A stretch of DNA of 38,513 nt from a virus (IMGVR_UViG_3300025914_000474:1-38513); one strand, 5' to 3'; shown: positions 1 to 8,399, numbered from the stretch's first letter. The notes: generated by a model from the letters alone, not told the origin. Numbers and translations are program-made.

Positions 1-2130
1 AAAGCTATCAGCAAAGCTAAAGCAAAAGCCAGGAGGGATTATAATTTAGATGTAAAAATAGGCTCGGCCCACTTTACGGGCTCCAGCACGGTAGCATTCT
101 CAGACATCTCGATAGTGCCCGAACAGCGCGACAGTTTACTCCACATCAAAAACCTGGTAGTAAGTGTAAAACTATTGCCGCTTATTATTGGCGATATTAA
201 GCTGGCCGATGTTTCTTTGCAGGATGGGTTTATAAACCTGACCAGCGTAAAGGGGGTCAAAAACTTCGACTTCCTGTTTAAAAAGAAAAAGGATACTACC
301 GCCACGCATGATAAGGTTGACCTGGCCGATCTGGCCGATCACCTGGTGAACGAAGTACTTTACAAAATCCCGGACAACCTGCACCTGAATAATTTTTCGA
401 TCAGTTTCAGGGACGACAGCACCCGGTTAAAATTGCTGGCCAAAACCGCGTTGATCAAAGATGGTAACCTCACTTCAACTATTGATGTGGATAACGGCGC
501 TGCTACCTGGCATGTTGCCGGTAAAATGCACCCTTCGGATAAAGATATCGATGTAAAATTGTATGCCGATGGAGGAAAGGTTGAACTCCCGATCATCGAA
601 AAAAAGTTCAAACTTAAATTAAATTTCGACACCATTAGCACCAAGCTCACCAAGGTGGAGCATAGCGGTGGCGAAACAAAAATTTATGGTTCATGGGCTG
701 TACATAACCTGCTCATTAACCACCCGGGTATATCATCAAGCAATATTGTTTTTCCTGATGCATCCATTGATGCTAATGTATTTGTAGGCAGCAACTATGT
801 ATCTGTTGATAGCTCTTCGCTCATTCATGTTAAAAAGCTTACCGCGCACCCTTTTATCAAGTACACGCTGAACCCGGTAAAAATATATGAACTTAAGATC
901 AATACCGGCTGGTTAAACGCGGCGGATATTTTCGACGCCTTCCCTTCGGGGATGTTTGATGCCCTGGATGGTATACAGGTGGCTGGAAAACTCAACTACG
1001 CGCTTAATTTTTACATGGATGCCTCCAAACTTGACGATCTGCGGTTTGATTCGCGCCTGAGCAAGGATGGCTTCCGGATAGTGAAGTTTGGCAAAACGGA
1101 TCTCACCAAGCTTAACAGCTCTTTTGTTTACACGCCATATGAAAAAGGCAAGCCCATGTCGCCGCATCTGATCAGTCCCGAAAACCCGGAGTTTACTCCC
1201 CTTTCTGAGATATCACCCAACCTGCGCAATGCGGTAATGACAGCAGAAGACCCTTCATTTTATACTAATCACGGTTTTGTAGAAGAAGCCTTCCGCAAAT
1301 CATTGGTTACCGATTTTAAAACCCGCAAATTTAAACGTGGTGGTAGCGGCATATCTATGCAGCTGGTAAAAAACGCCTTCCTGAGCCGGGAAAAAACCCT
1401 CGCCCGCAAGGTTGAGGAGATCCTGATCGTGTGGATGATCGAAAACAACCAGATCATGAATAAAAACCGGATGCTGGAAGTTTACCTGAATATTATTGAA
1501 TGGGGCCGCGGCATTTACGGTATATCTGAGGCATCGCATTATTATTTTGGTAAATCGCCGTCTGAACTTAGCCTGGGCGAAAGTATTTACCTGGCAAGTA
1601 TTGTTCCTTATCCAAAGGGTGGCTTATATGCTTTTCAGCCCGATGGTACGCTGCGCCCTGGCCTTCATGGATACTTTAACCTTATTGGCAAGTTAATGGC
1701 GCAGAAGGGCTATACGGCCCGCGATACCAACGCTTACGGCTTTTATGGCGTTCGTCTGCGGGAAAGCCTGCGCCGGGCCATTGCACCGGTGGATACCGCT
1801 ACTGCTGACAGCTTGATGAAACAAAGCGACGACAATGAAGTAATGCCGGTATTGGAAGATCCTGTAAAAAAACCAAACTTCTTTCAGCGTCTTTTTGGTA
1901 AAAAAGATACTACCGGTAAAAGGGCAGAAGAGCAGGAAAAGGTAAAAGAGAAAACCGCTAAAGAGAAACTAAAGGAGCAGATTGAAGCCCTTAAACAGGA
2001 GTATAAGTTAAAAATAGATAATATTGATACTGCTGGTAAAACCCGCAAAGATATAAGACAGGAAAAACGACGTCTGAGAAAAGAGCAAGATGACAAAGAG
2101 GATGAGCTGAAACAAAAAGCCAACTTATAG
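1..2130 (+). CDS. AsmA-like / GT51 transglycosylase fusion protein (5' truncated by window)
   Basis: The frame is open from base 1, so the true start lies outside the window. The first ~390 visible residues read as an AsmA-like beta-rich repeat region, of the kind found in envelope lipid-transport proteins. Then comes a glycosyltransferase-51 domain with all its signature blocks: AEDPSFYTNHG (the EDxxFxxHxG catalytic Glu motif, near 1243-1275), RGGSGISMQLVKN, ARKVEEILIVWMIE and NRMLEVYLNIIEWGRGIYGI. GT51 enzymes polymerise lipid II into peptidoglycan glycan strands. No transpeptidase domain follows. The last ~90 residues are a Lys/Glu-rich, probably coiled-coil tail. AsmA plus GT51 in one chain is a Bacteroidota-style arrangement. 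The biosynthetic role is inferred from the domains. Confidence 0.85.
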   Translation, partial: KAISKAKAKARRDYNLDVKIGSAHFTGSSTVAFSDISIVPEQRDSLLHIKNLVVSVKLLPLIIGDIKLADVSLQDGFINLTSVKGVKNFDFLFKKKKDTTATHDKVDLADLADHLVNEVLYKIPDNLHLNNFSISFRDDSTRLKLLAKTALIKDGNLTSTIDVDNGAATWHVAGKMHPSDKDIDVKLYADGGKVELPIIEKKFKLKLNFDTISTKLTKVEHSGGETKIYGSWAVHNLLINHPGISSSNIVFPDASIDANVFVGSNYVSVDSSSLIHVKKLTAHPFIKYTLNPVKIYELKINTGWLNAADIFDAFPSGMFDALDGIQVAGKLNYALNFYMDASKLDDLRFDSRLSKDGFRIVKFGKTDLTKLNSSFVYTPYEKGKPMSPHLISPENPEFTPLSEISPNLRNAVMTAEDPSFYTNHGFVEEAFRKSLVTDFKTRKFKRGGSGISMQLVKNAFLSREKTLARKVEEILIVWMIENNQIMNKNRMLEVYLNIIEWGRGIYGISEASHYYFGKSPSELSLGESIYLASIVPYPKGGLYAFQPDGTLRPGLHGYFNLIGKLMAQKGYTARDTNAYGFYGVRLRESLRRAIAPVDTATADSLMKQSDDNEVMPVLEDPVKKPNFFQRLFGKKDTTGKRAEEQEKVKEKTAKEKLKEQIEALKQEYKLKIDNIDTAGKTRKDIRQEKRRLRKEQDDKEDELKQKANL

Positions 2131-2146
2131 CTTGCGATAGGTGTTG

Positions 2147-2180
2147 ATGTAAATTGAATGTTTAAACATTCAATTTACAT
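2147..2180. promoter_or_regulatory. 34-bp perfect palindrome between the GT51 and nitroreductase genes
   Basis: Bases 2147-2163 are exactly reverse-complementary to 2164-2180, with no loop, and the centre is TGTTTAAACA. It begins 16 bp after the transglycosylase stop. No T-tract follows, which argues against a simple terminator. The same GTTTAAAC core recurs twice in the next 60 bp, so an operator for a dimeric redox or MarR/HxlR-type regulator of the nitroreductase is the more likely reading (inference). Confidence 0.6.
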
Positions 2181-2197
2181 AGGAGTGACCATTTTAA

Positions 2198-2228
2198 ATG
2201 TTTAAACATCTAATTTTGTTTAAACAAA
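2198..2228 (+). promoter_or_regulatory. Nitroreductase promoter with two further GTTTAAAC palindromes
   Basis: Two palindromes, 2198-2209 (ATGTTTAAACAT) and 2215-2228 (TTTGTTTAAACAAA), share the GTTTAAAC core of the upstream 34-bp palindrome. TAATTTTG at 2211-2218 fits the Bacteroidota -7 box TAnnTTTG and overlaps the second palindrome. The start codon at 2240 follows about 20 bases later. Repressor binding here would block the promoter directly; this is inference from layout. Confidence 0.5.
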
Positions 2229-2239
2229 TAGAAAATATC

Positions 2240-2776
2240 ATGTCATTCATAGAAAATTTACAATGGCGCTCTGCCATTAAAAAATTTAACCCCGCTAAAA
2301 AACTAACTGCTGCACAGTTGGATAGCTTATTAATTGCTGTACAATTGGCACCATCATCATACGGCTTACAATCATACAAAGTAATTGTTGTTCAGGATGC
2401 AGAAACCAAAGCCAAACTGCGTGCTGCCGGTTATAACCAGGCACAAATTACAGATTCATCTGTTCTGTTCGTTTTTGCGTCACTAACCACGCTTGATGAA
2501 GATTTTGGCAAAAAATTCATCGACCTGATTGCCTCAACCCGCAATGTTGCCCGCGAAACCCTGCAAGGTTATGAGCAGATAATTTTAGGAAGCCTGAGCA
2601 GCCGTACCGACGAACAAAAAGTAGCCTGGTCACACAGACAAGCTTACATAGCTTTAGGTGTTTTGTTAAGCGCCGCCGCCGAGCTGGGTGTTGATGCAGG
2701 CCCGATGGAAGGTTTTGATGCCGAGAAATTTGATGAAATATTAGGGCTGAAAGAAAAAGGCTTAATAAGGGGCTAA
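2240..2776 (+). pseudogene. NfsB-type nitroreductase, 5' fragment (interrupted by the prophage)
   Basis: This is an FMN-dependent NAD(P)H nitroreductase/quinone-reductase-type protein. The start is placed at 2240 (MSFIENLQWR), not at the upstream in-frame ATG inside the operator at 2198. Family marks are the N-terminal RSAIKKF segment and PSSYGLQSYKV, which contributes to the flavin site. The host-encoded part ends at GLKEKGL. The next codons (IRG, stop at 2774-2776) come from phage DNA, giving a 178-residue chain instead of about 209. The missing end, found at 37579-37683, carries the IAAVGYR strand that helps close the FMN pocket, so the fragment is probably inactive. Confidence 0.9.
2762..2765. 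repeat. Left target-site duplication (TTAA)
   Basis: TTAA directly precedes the proposed first phage base and matches TTAA at 37576-37579. Joining left host sequence, one TTAA and right host sequence gives an unbroken nitroreductase frame (…KGLTTSVIAAVGYR…). Mu normally duplicates 5 bp; only 4 bp match perfectly here. Confidence 0.75.
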
Positions 2777-2911
2777 AAACAAAATGTATAAATATATAAA
2801 ATGGCAAAAATGGCAAAAATGGCGTTTTTGATATGATTGAGGCCTATTTTAAAACGACAATAAAAAAATGGCGAAAATCGAAAAGTATAATTTTGTATCA
2901 TTTGTATATAA
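2766..2911. promoter_or_regulatory. Left phage end with putative transposase-binding sites
   Basis: Site L1 at 2780-2792 (CAAAATGTATAAA) matches right-end site R2 (CGAAATGTATAAA) at 12 of 13 positions. Site L2 at 2879-2890 (CGAAAAGTATAA) is identical to right-end site R1. A weaker third site is centred on GTATA at 2904-2908. Between L1 and L2, a 9-bp unit ATGGCAAAA recurs in tandem at about 2798-2823. No gene is encoded between 2766 and the repressor stop at 2997. The role as a transpososome assembly site follows from Mu biology and is inferred. Confidence 0.7.
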
Positions 2912-2963
2912 TACCAACGCCCTTTTACATGGCTAACAGTAGATAACTTTACCGCAATTACTA

Positions 2964-3001
2964 TTTAAAGATATTATAACACCATTTAAACGGTGTTTAT
3001 T
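2964..3001. repeat. TTTAAA 11-bp-phased array, copy i (3' of repressor)
   Basis: TTTAAA occurs at 2964 and 2985, with related AT-rich words near 2974 and 2996, giving steps of 10-11 bp. AACACC (2978-2983) and GGTGTT (2992-2997) also form a small inverted repeat around the array, overlapping the repressor stop codon. Four similar arrays occur elsewhere in the phage. Confidence 0.5.
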
Positions 3002-3797
3002 TGGCTTTCAAAAGCGTCTCAATCAACGCCAACCGTCCCTCCAGATCATTGATCCTGGTGTATACAGTGCCGGGCTCAGGTGACTCCCTTATTATTGATG
3101 CCCGCCAATACCATAGCTCAATAACATCCTCAGGCGCTACTGGATAGTTTGGGTACTCCCTCTTATTATCATTGTCTGATATAAGTATCAGCTTGTTATC
3201 CTCTTTAATTCTATTTAAAACCCTTTTTAAAACGATACCATCAGTTTTAGTGACCACTATATAGATACGCCTATCCCGTATATCATTAAATGATTCAACG
3301 TACCTGCCTATAGCTATAGATCCGCTGTGATGTGTTGGCAGCATTGAGTTTCCTTTGATCTCAAATGCCCTGTGTGTTTGCCCTTTTAAACCAGGTAGGT
3401 TAATAGATTGCAGTGTCTCAGTATACTCAGGATCAGCAAACCCATTCAAATAACCTGCAGCTGCCTTTGCGGTAACAAATAAAGTATTCTCCTCCTGGGT
3501 TGAGCTATCAATTGTCAGGATTTTAGGAGCGTTTAAAGCAGGGAAAGAACCTGTCTTTTTTGAGATAGGTGCAATAATGGGTGCAACATTAGGTGCAATT
3601 TCTTTCCCATCAATCAACCAGTCGTATGTTTTGTGATAAATTCTAACAATCTGCTTGATAGTTTCAAGTGTAGGGTATTGTTTGCCTCCCTCAATTTGAG
3701 CATAGTTTGGCCTTTTGAGTCCTATGGATGTTGCAAAATCCTCCTGACTCAATCCCGCTTCCTGTCTTAACTCTTTTAACCGGGCGTAGATGCTCAT
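2997..3797 (-). CDS. Phage repressor: XRE helix-turn-helix plus S24/LexA-type self-cleaving domain
   Basis: 266 residues. Residues ~1-60 form an XRE HTH (LSQEDFATSIGLKRPNYAQIE). Residues ~105-235 resemble the LexA/CI peptidase fold: an Ala-Gly bond at 114-115 (KAAAGYLNGF) is a candidate cleavage site, Ser151 lies in KGNSMLP and Lys191 in GIVLKRVL. Such repressors keep the prophage silent and autocleave on RecA activation after DNA damage. It is transcribed leftward, divergent from the early genes across a 94-bp operator region, the classic lysogeny-switch layout. Mu itself uses a non-cleaving c repressor, so SOS control is a lambda-like feature here (inference). Confidence 0.9.
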   Translation of the reverse strand: MSIYARLKELRQEAGLSQEDFATSIGLKRPNYAQIEGGKQYPTLETIKQIVRIYHKTYDWLIDGKEIAPNVAPIIAPISKKTGSFPALNAPKILTIDSSTQEENTLFVTAKAAAGYLNGFADPEYTETLQSINLPGLKGQTHRAFEIKGNSMLPTHHSGSIAIGRYVESFNDIRDRRIYIVVTKTDGIVLKRVLNRIKEDNKLILISDNDNKREYPNYPVAPEDVIELWYWRASIIRESPEPGTVYTRINDLEGRLALIETLLKAK

Positions 3798-3891
3798 TGA
3801 ATTATATTGTTAGAATTTCTTGCTTTTGTGAGAAATACTTACAATCTTTGTTTCGTTGTTCGCAACAAAGAAAACGAAAAACTTTCAAAAA
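3798..3891. promoter_or_regulatory. Divergent lysogeny-switch promoter/operator region
   Basis: This 94-bp gap separates the repressor start from the small rightward early protein. It holds two inverted repeats: ATTTCT (3815-3820) with AGAAAT (3831-3836), and CTTTGTT (3846-3852) with AACAAAG (3864-3870). Both are plausible repressor or Ner/Cro operators. I could not place -33/-7 boxes confidently on either strand. Confidence 0.5.
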
Positions 3892-4098
3892 ATGGAAAAT
3901 AAAAAGAAAGATGACACTGCAACCCTTACAGCTCAGGCACATAATTGCAAACCTGCTTATGTAAGGATGATTGTACGGGGTGTTAGAAATGCTAACACTG
4001 ACTTAGCTAAAGCGGTACTGGATACTTATAACAAGATCCTCGAAGCAAAGAATAACCTGTCAAAACCTGCAGAATCCACCGCTGAAAGCTCCAATTAA
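3892..4098 (+). CDS. Small Ner/Cro-like putative DNA-binding protein
   Basis: 68 residues from ATG 3892 (MENKKKDDTA). An in-frame ATG at 3856 lies inside the operator repeat and is less likely. The middle of the chain (AQAHNCKPAYVRMIVRGVRN) reads like the recognition half of a short HTH: CKPAYVRMIVRGxR resembles the Bacteroidota pattern in which a helix is followed by a basic loop. As first rightward gene opposite the repressor, it occupies the position of Mu ner or lambda cro, so a role as early autorepressor is inferred from position and weak HTH resemblance. Confidence 0.6.
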   Translation: MENKKKDDTATLTAQAHNCKPAYVRMIVRGVRNANTDLAKAVLDTYNKILEAKNNLSKPAESTAESSN

Positions 4099-4121
4099 GC
4101 CACAATAAAACTCAAAATAAG

Positions 4122-4400
4122 ATGAAAAAAGTACTATTAATTGCCAGTATCACTATTGTATTATTTACAAACAAGTCAAATGCTCAGACAGTGGTAAGCG
4201 CTGGAGGCGTAACCATTAAGTTGAACACTGAGCAGGTTTCATACCTCCGCAAATTTAATAACAGCGCCATCAATAAGGCGCTCTCAGGCAGCATCAACAT
4301 CAAGTATAACTCCACTGCAGATGTAATCATATCCCTGCTTAAAAACAGAAAGCCAGTAAAGGATACCGCTACATTAATTGCCAAACAAAGCCATAAATAA
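4122..4400 (+). CDS. Small secreted hypothetical protein
   Basis: 92 residues. MKKVLLIASITIVLFTNKSNAQ is a clear Sec signal peptide ending in NAQ, typical of Bacteroidota. The mature part is about 70 residues without recognised motifs. A CCACAATAAAA leader word ends 11 bases before the ATG. It sits between the Ner-like gene and the transposase, an unusual place for an exported protein. Superinfection exclusion or envelope modification by the prophage is possible, but nothing in the sequence shows it. Confidence 0.65.
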   Translation: MKKVLLIASITIVLFTNKSNAQTVVSAGGVTIKLNTEQVSYLRKFNNSAINKALSGSINIKYNSTADVIISLLKNRKPVKDTATLIAKQSHK

Positions 4401-4404
4401 AACA

Positions 4405-4450
4405 ATCCCGGCTTAGAGAATAGCCAGCAGAGCGATACTGCAGCCGGGAT
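4405..4450 (+). repeat. 46-nt bulged stem-loop element, copy 1
   Basis: Outer stem ATCCCGGCT (4405-4413) pairs with AGCCGGGAT (4442-4450). A 13-nt bulge follows on the 5' side, then inner stem GCAG/CTGC closes a 7-nt loop. It begins 4 nt after the preceding stop codon and ends 14 nt before the transposase ATG. There is no T-run, so it is not a standard terminator. Same length and architecture as the copies at 9092, 9401 and 10199. Confidence 0.85.
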
Positions 4451-4464
4451 CATTAACCCATAGA

Positions 4465-6447
4465 ATGAGGATACTGGATAATATATTGTTTATTGAATTT
4501 GCCGAAATGGAGCTGTGTGATGTTCCACGCCGGACAATATTATCATGGGACAATGTTAAGGATCCATCTGATAAGCGTAAAGTGCTGATCCGCTATGATA
4601 AGTTAAAGGATAAATACCAACATGCTATCATTAAAAAGTTTGGTGATCCTTATTTGTATTGCCACAACCAACTCATTAAGCAATACCTGAGAGTAGATGT
4701 TAAGGCAATAGATTTCTTTTCGAGCGTGTACAGGGTTGCTGATGGATCTGCACTAAAGCCAGAGCGCCAAAGGGAGTATGTTACATGCGCCAACTGGCTC
4801 AACTTACTTATAGAGCTGGATAATAACTGGAGCAATTGCAAAAAATTCTTAGGTATGGCTGCTAAGCCAGAGCTGTATGATGCAGTTATAAAGATTTTTG
4901 AGGCTGAGGTAATTGATCTGCCTAAAACATATCAAACCATTAAGCGCAAAATAGCTGATTATAAAACTGAGAGTTATTACTGCCTACCATCTAAAAAGTT
5001 TGGCAATAGCAATAGTAAAAAGGTCAAGGATGAGGAAAATCATGCTTTACTGATTGAAATGCTGAGCCATCCAGCTCAATATGATGATACTTTCATCTCA
5101 ATAAAGTACAATAAAGTAGCTGAGCAGGTAGGATTTAAGACAATAACCCCGGTTACTGTAGGTAATTACAGGCATAAAAACGCTGTAATTATCAATGGAT
5201 ACCGCAAAGGTAAAGAGGTTTGGTATGATGAGGCTGGTAAAGTTATCCATCAAAACAGGCCATCAGCTCCACTATTATTGATCAACTCTGATGATAATGA
5301 GCTGGATTTATACTTTCAGCAGGTTAAGGTTAACAAAAAGGGCCATAACGTTGCACATCATTACTACAGACCTACCTTATACGTGGTAATTGATGCCTTT
5401 AACGATCTCATTTTAGGCTATGCAATAGGTGATACAAACACTCAGGATCTGGTTAAAGCAGCTTATTTGAACGCTGCAAACTACGTTAAGCAAATGACAG
5501 GAGGCCGGTACTTCTGGCATCAGATAAAAACTGACCGTTGGGGTATTGATCCCAAAAAGAAAAATGATTTTTCTCAATGGTTTAGCGCTCAGGCAGAGTT
5601 TACACCTACTCAACTAAAAAACTCCAGAGGTAAAGTTATTGAACAGAGCTTTAGAGGCCACTGGAGCAGCAAGCTAAAAGAATTATTCCCGCAAAACTAC
5701 TCAGGGACTAACATAACCAGCAAAGGCAAACTAAATAGAGAGTGGGTTGAATCCAACAAACACAATTTCCCGACCATTGACCAGGTATCTGATAAGGTAA
5801 GCCAGTTCATTAATGCCATGAGGCAAATTGAAGTTAAAGGAACTGGCAAAACCAGAGAGCAGGTTTGGCGGGATGCGTTTATGACAATGCAGGAAAGCAA
5901 AAAACGTCTGATCAGTGATGAGCAGCATTTTAATCTCCTGGGATATACACATTTCAACTCCTATAACAACCGCATAGAGAGCAATAGAGTTACCAAAAGC
6001 GGATTAATGCCGACCATAAACGGCCAGCAATTCATTTTTGAAGTGCCTAAAAATATGTTTCTGGATACCATTGGCACTGAGGTACACATCAAATATGATC
6101 CATACGATATGAGCCAGATCCTGGCTGTAAGTAAGGACGAAAAACTTAAAATGGTTTGCAATCAATATGAGCGGATGCCAATGGCAATTGCTGATTACAC
6201 ACCAGATACTCCAGCAAAATTAAACAACCTTATTGGTGAGAAAATAAGCCATACTAAGCAAATAGCTGCAGGTAAAGAGCAGCGTTTAAACACCCTTAAA
6301 AGGATGCAGATGGATGCAGAGAGCGCTCTCAGAGCGGGTGTAGTGGTTAAGGAGCTTAAACATTCAGCAACCAGGATTTCAGAGGGTGATTTTTCGAGCT
6401 ATGAGGAGGTTGAGGAGGATGATATTGATATCAGGGATATGATGTAA
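4465..6447 (+). CDS. MuA-like DDE transposase
   Basis: 660 residues, close to MuA's 663. It cuts and joins the phage ends to target DNA for integration and replicative transposition. The retroviral-integrase-like core shows a candidate DDE triad: Asp310 (LYVVIDAFNDLILGYAIG), Asp357 (IKTDRWG) and Glu393 (KVIEQSFRGHW), the last in the IExxFR context typical of MuA. An N-terminal DNA-binding region and a C-terminal acidic tail (EEVEEDDIDIRDMM) follow the MuA plan; in Mu the C-terminus contacts MuB and ClpX. The MuB-like ATPase gene is next, 59 bp downstream. Confidence 0.93.
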   Translation: MRILDNILFIEFAEMELCDVPRRTILSWDNVKDPSDKRKVLIRYDKLKDKYQHAIIKKFGDPYLYCHNQLIKQYLRVDVKAIDFFSSVYRVADGSALKPERQREYVTCANWLNLLIELDNNWSNCKKFLGMAAKPELYDAVIKIFEAEVIDLPKTYQTIKRKIADYKTESYYCLPSKKFGNSNSKKVKDEENHALLIEMLSHPAQYDDTFISIKYNKVAEQVGFKTITPVTVGNYRHKNAVIINGYRKGKEVWYDEAGKVIHQNRPSAPLLLINSDDNELDLYFQQVKVNKKGHNVAHHYYRPTLYVVIDAFNDLILGYAIGDTNTQDLVKAAYLNAANYVKQMTGGRYFWHQIKTDRWGIDPKKKNDFSQWFSAQAEFTPTQLKNSRGKVIEQSFRGHWSSKLKELFPQNYSGTNITSKGKLNREWVESNKHNFPTIDQVSDKVSQFINAMRQIEVKGTGKTREQVWRDAFMTMQESKKRLISDEQHFNLLGYTHFNSYNNRIESNRVTKSGLMPTINGQQFIFEVPKNMFLDTIGTEVHIKYDPYDMSQILAVSKDEKLKMVCNQYERMPMAIADYTPDTPAKLNNLIGEKISHTKQIAAGKEQRLNTLKRMQMDAESALRAGVVVKELKHSATRISEGDFSSYEEVEEDDIDIRDMM

Positions 6448-6458
6448 ATCCCATAAAC

Positions 6459-6476
6459 GGCCCCGGTTAAAGGGCC
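6459..6476 (+). other. Stem-loop between transposase A and B genes
   Basis: GGCCC (6459-6463) and GGGCC (6472-6476) can pair around an 8-nt loop. The interval starts with ATCCC directly after the transposase stop, as the 46-nt elements do, and is followed by CCACAATAAAA. It may be a degenerate relative of those elements, but the sequence match is weak. Confidence 0.4.
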
Positions 6477-6506
6477 ATTAATGAGCCACAATAAAAATCA
6501 AATATA

Positions 6507-7376
6507 ATGACAAACGATTCAAAAATTAAAATTAAAAGCCTGCTGCAGGATTTTGTATCTGGATTTAGCAGCCAGGCAAAGGCTTCAAAGGCCCTAACTG
6601 ATGTATCTGAGGGCACAATATCTCAGATCCTAAATGATAAATGGGCGCTAATTGCTGATCGCATGTGGATAAACATAGGTAAGCAGGTAGGCTTTGAGGC
6701 TGGCAACTGGAACAACGTGCCAACCAATAACTATAAAAAGATTAAAGAGCTTTTAACGGATGCAAAGGATCTGAGCCGGGTTCATGCTATTACTGCAGGT
6801 GCTGGTTGGGGCAAAGATACAGCAGCAAAGGATTTTGATAATGAGAACGACAATGTTTATCTGATCAATTGCGGAGATTACTTTAACAGGAGGTATTTTA
6901 TGATAGATCTACTCCGTAAAATGGGATTAGATACAAACGGATCATTGCCAACCCTGGTGGAGCGTGCTGTTACTGAAATTAACAGGGCGGTTAAGCCTAT
7001 CATTATTATCAATGAGGCTGATAAGCTGCCTGATTCTACCTTATATTTCTTTATCACCATTTACAACCTGTGTGAGGGCAAATGCGGTATTGTGCTAATG
7101 GCAACCAGGGCGCTGATTGACAGACTAACGGTTAACGGTGTACCTCGCAATAAAAAGGGATATCCTGAGATTTTCTCCAGGTTAGGCAGCAAGTTTATTG
7201 AGTTGCAACGGCCATCCAGAAAAGATATCACCATGATCTGTACTGGCAACGGAGTAACTAATCCTGATACTATAGCTGAGATATGCAATAGCTGCCTTAA
7301 CGTGAATGGAGATCAACGCAGGGCAAAAAAAATGATCCAAAACAAAGCAGAAGTTAAGGGAGATCTTGCAGCATGA
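6507..7376 (+). CDS. MuB-like transposition ATPase / target-DNA activator
   Basis: 289 residues. Residues ~1-65 form an XRE-like HTH (SQAKASKALTDVSEGTISQILN), as in MuB. The AAA+ core follows with a P-loop-like TAGAGWGKDTA at 96-106 and a hydrophobic Walker B strand, KPIIIINEADKL. The P-loop is off-consensus: the residue after Lys103 is Asp, with Thr next. MuB binds target DNA in an ATP-dependent way, delivers it to MuA and confers target immunity. Its position directly after the transposase supports the call. A CCACAATAAAA word ends 10 bases before the ATG. Confidence 0.88.
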   Translation: MTNDSKIKIKSLLQDFVSGFSSQAKASKALTDVSEGTISQILNDKWALIADRMWINIGKQVGFEAGNWNNVPTNNYKKIKELLTDAKDLSRVHAITAGAGWGKDTAAKDFDNENDNVYLINCGDYFNRRYFMIDLLRKMGLDTNGSLPTLVERAVTEINRAVKPIIIINEADKLPDSTLYFFITIYNLCEGKCGIVLMATRALIDRLTVNGVPRNKKGYPEIFSRLGSKFIELQRPSRKDITMICTGNGVTNPDTIAEICNSCLNVNGDQRRAKKMIQNKAEVKGDLAA

Positions 7377-7621
7377 TCACTATAGAATTTGAGGACAAAG
7401 GCCAGGATTTTCTTGAATGGGATATAGATTCCGAATCTGGCAAAGTAGTCGATTGCAGGCCATTTCAAGCCAGCATCTGGACTAAATTTCATGTTGCCTT
7501 GCATGATCAGTTGGAGGTGGGTGATAAAGTTGATATCTGTGAGGATCCGATTGATTATAACAGTACTGAACAGTATTTCAGAACAGTAAACTATAAAATT
7601 ATCTCAGTAAAGGAGGTTTAA
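7373..7621 (+). CDS. Hypothetical early protein, 82 aa
   Basis: It overlaps the MuB-like gene by ATGA, indicating translational coupling. The product is acidic with a beta-strand-rich pattern (LEVGDKVDICEDPIDYN…YKIISVKEV), without recognised motifs. It belongs to the same early operon; function unknown. Confidence 0.7.
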   Translation: MITIEFEDKGQDFLEWDIDSESGKVVDCRPFQASIWTKFHVALHDQLEVGDKVDICEDPIDYNSTEQYFRTVNYKIISVKEV

Positions 7622-7623
7622 AA

Positions 7624-8043
7624 ATGAATACACTACCTAAAAAAAAGCATTACAGCATAGTTAAACTGCAAATATTAAACAATGAGCAGTTGGTGCAGGC
7701 AGTACTGGATTGGGATAATGAGCAGTACTGCTGGTTTAAGTATGAGGCTGGCATTGCTTATGCCAAACGCATGACAGATAATGATGCTATTGGCTTTGAT
7801 TTCCTAATCAAAACAACCTTTTACTGGAACTGGTGGAAAAACGAATGGGCAAAGAGAGATGCAGAGTTTTTACAGTACTACTCTGGCACCTCAAATAAGT
7901 CTTTGCTGCATGATCAATACCTTTTCCAGCACAATATACAGCGCTTAAAAAGTGATGACCTGATGGAGCGTAAAGCCTGCTCAATGGTAGGTTATTGCTT
8001 TGATGAGCTGCATAAAAAGGGTAAAAAGGAATTAGTTAAATAA
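7624..8043 (+). CDS. Hypothetical early protein, 139 aa
   Basis: It starts 2 bases after the previous stop. The product is rich in aromatic residues (tryptophan/tyrosine: TFYWNWWKNEWAKRD), probably all-helical and soluble. No signal peptide, membrane segment or known catalytic motif. Coupled position in the early operon suggests a role in early replication or host takeover, but the sequence gives no function. Confidence 0.75.
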   Translation: MNTLPKKKHYSIVKLQILNNEQLVQAVLDWDNEQYCWFKYEAGIAYAKRMTDNDAIGFDFLIKTTFYWNWWKNEWAKRDAEFLQYYSGTSNKSLLHDQYLFQHNIQRLKSDDLMERKACSMVGYCFDELHKKGKKELVK

Positions 8044-8051
8044 TCAGCGAC

Positions 8052-8399
8052 ATGGTAAAGTTAAAATTAAACAGGGAGGAGTTGCAGGTGATTACACTAT
8101 GCACAAACCCTCGATTATTAGAGCAAAGGATATTAGGATCTATAAAAAACCAGCACCTCACAGATCTGGAATACCTGTTTATACTGATGGATATTGGAGA
8201 AAAGCTGACTAAGAAATTTTATTTCAGCTGTAAGCCTAAAAATAACATATCTCTAAAGCCTGCGGAGGTCGCTGCTTATTTGACTTATATGGATGAATTA
8301 CAAGCAGGCCGATGGGATCCATATACGGGAAATGTGATTGAGCAGGTAAAAAACCAGCTGCACCAATCATTAACAAACTATAAACAACGCATTTTATGA
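8052..8399 (+). CDS. Hypothetical early protein, 115 aa
   Basis: Helical, soluble, about 115 residues with no recognised domain. The central part (KPAEVAAYLTYMDELQAGRWDPYT) looks like a packed helix pair. It is separated from the previous gene by only 8 bases and overlaps the next small ORF at ATGATGA. Function unknown. Confidence 0.75.
   Translation: MVKLKLNREELQVITLCTNPRLLEQRILGSIKNQHLTDLEYLFILMDIGEKLTKKFYFSCKPKNNISLKPAEVAAYLTYMDELQAGRWDPYTGNVIEQVKNQLHQSLTNYKQRIL

Noticed and set aside
2198-2239. Upstream start of the nitroreductase
   Set aside because: The codons overlap the operator palindromes and promoter box; MSFIENLQWR at 2240 fits the family start.
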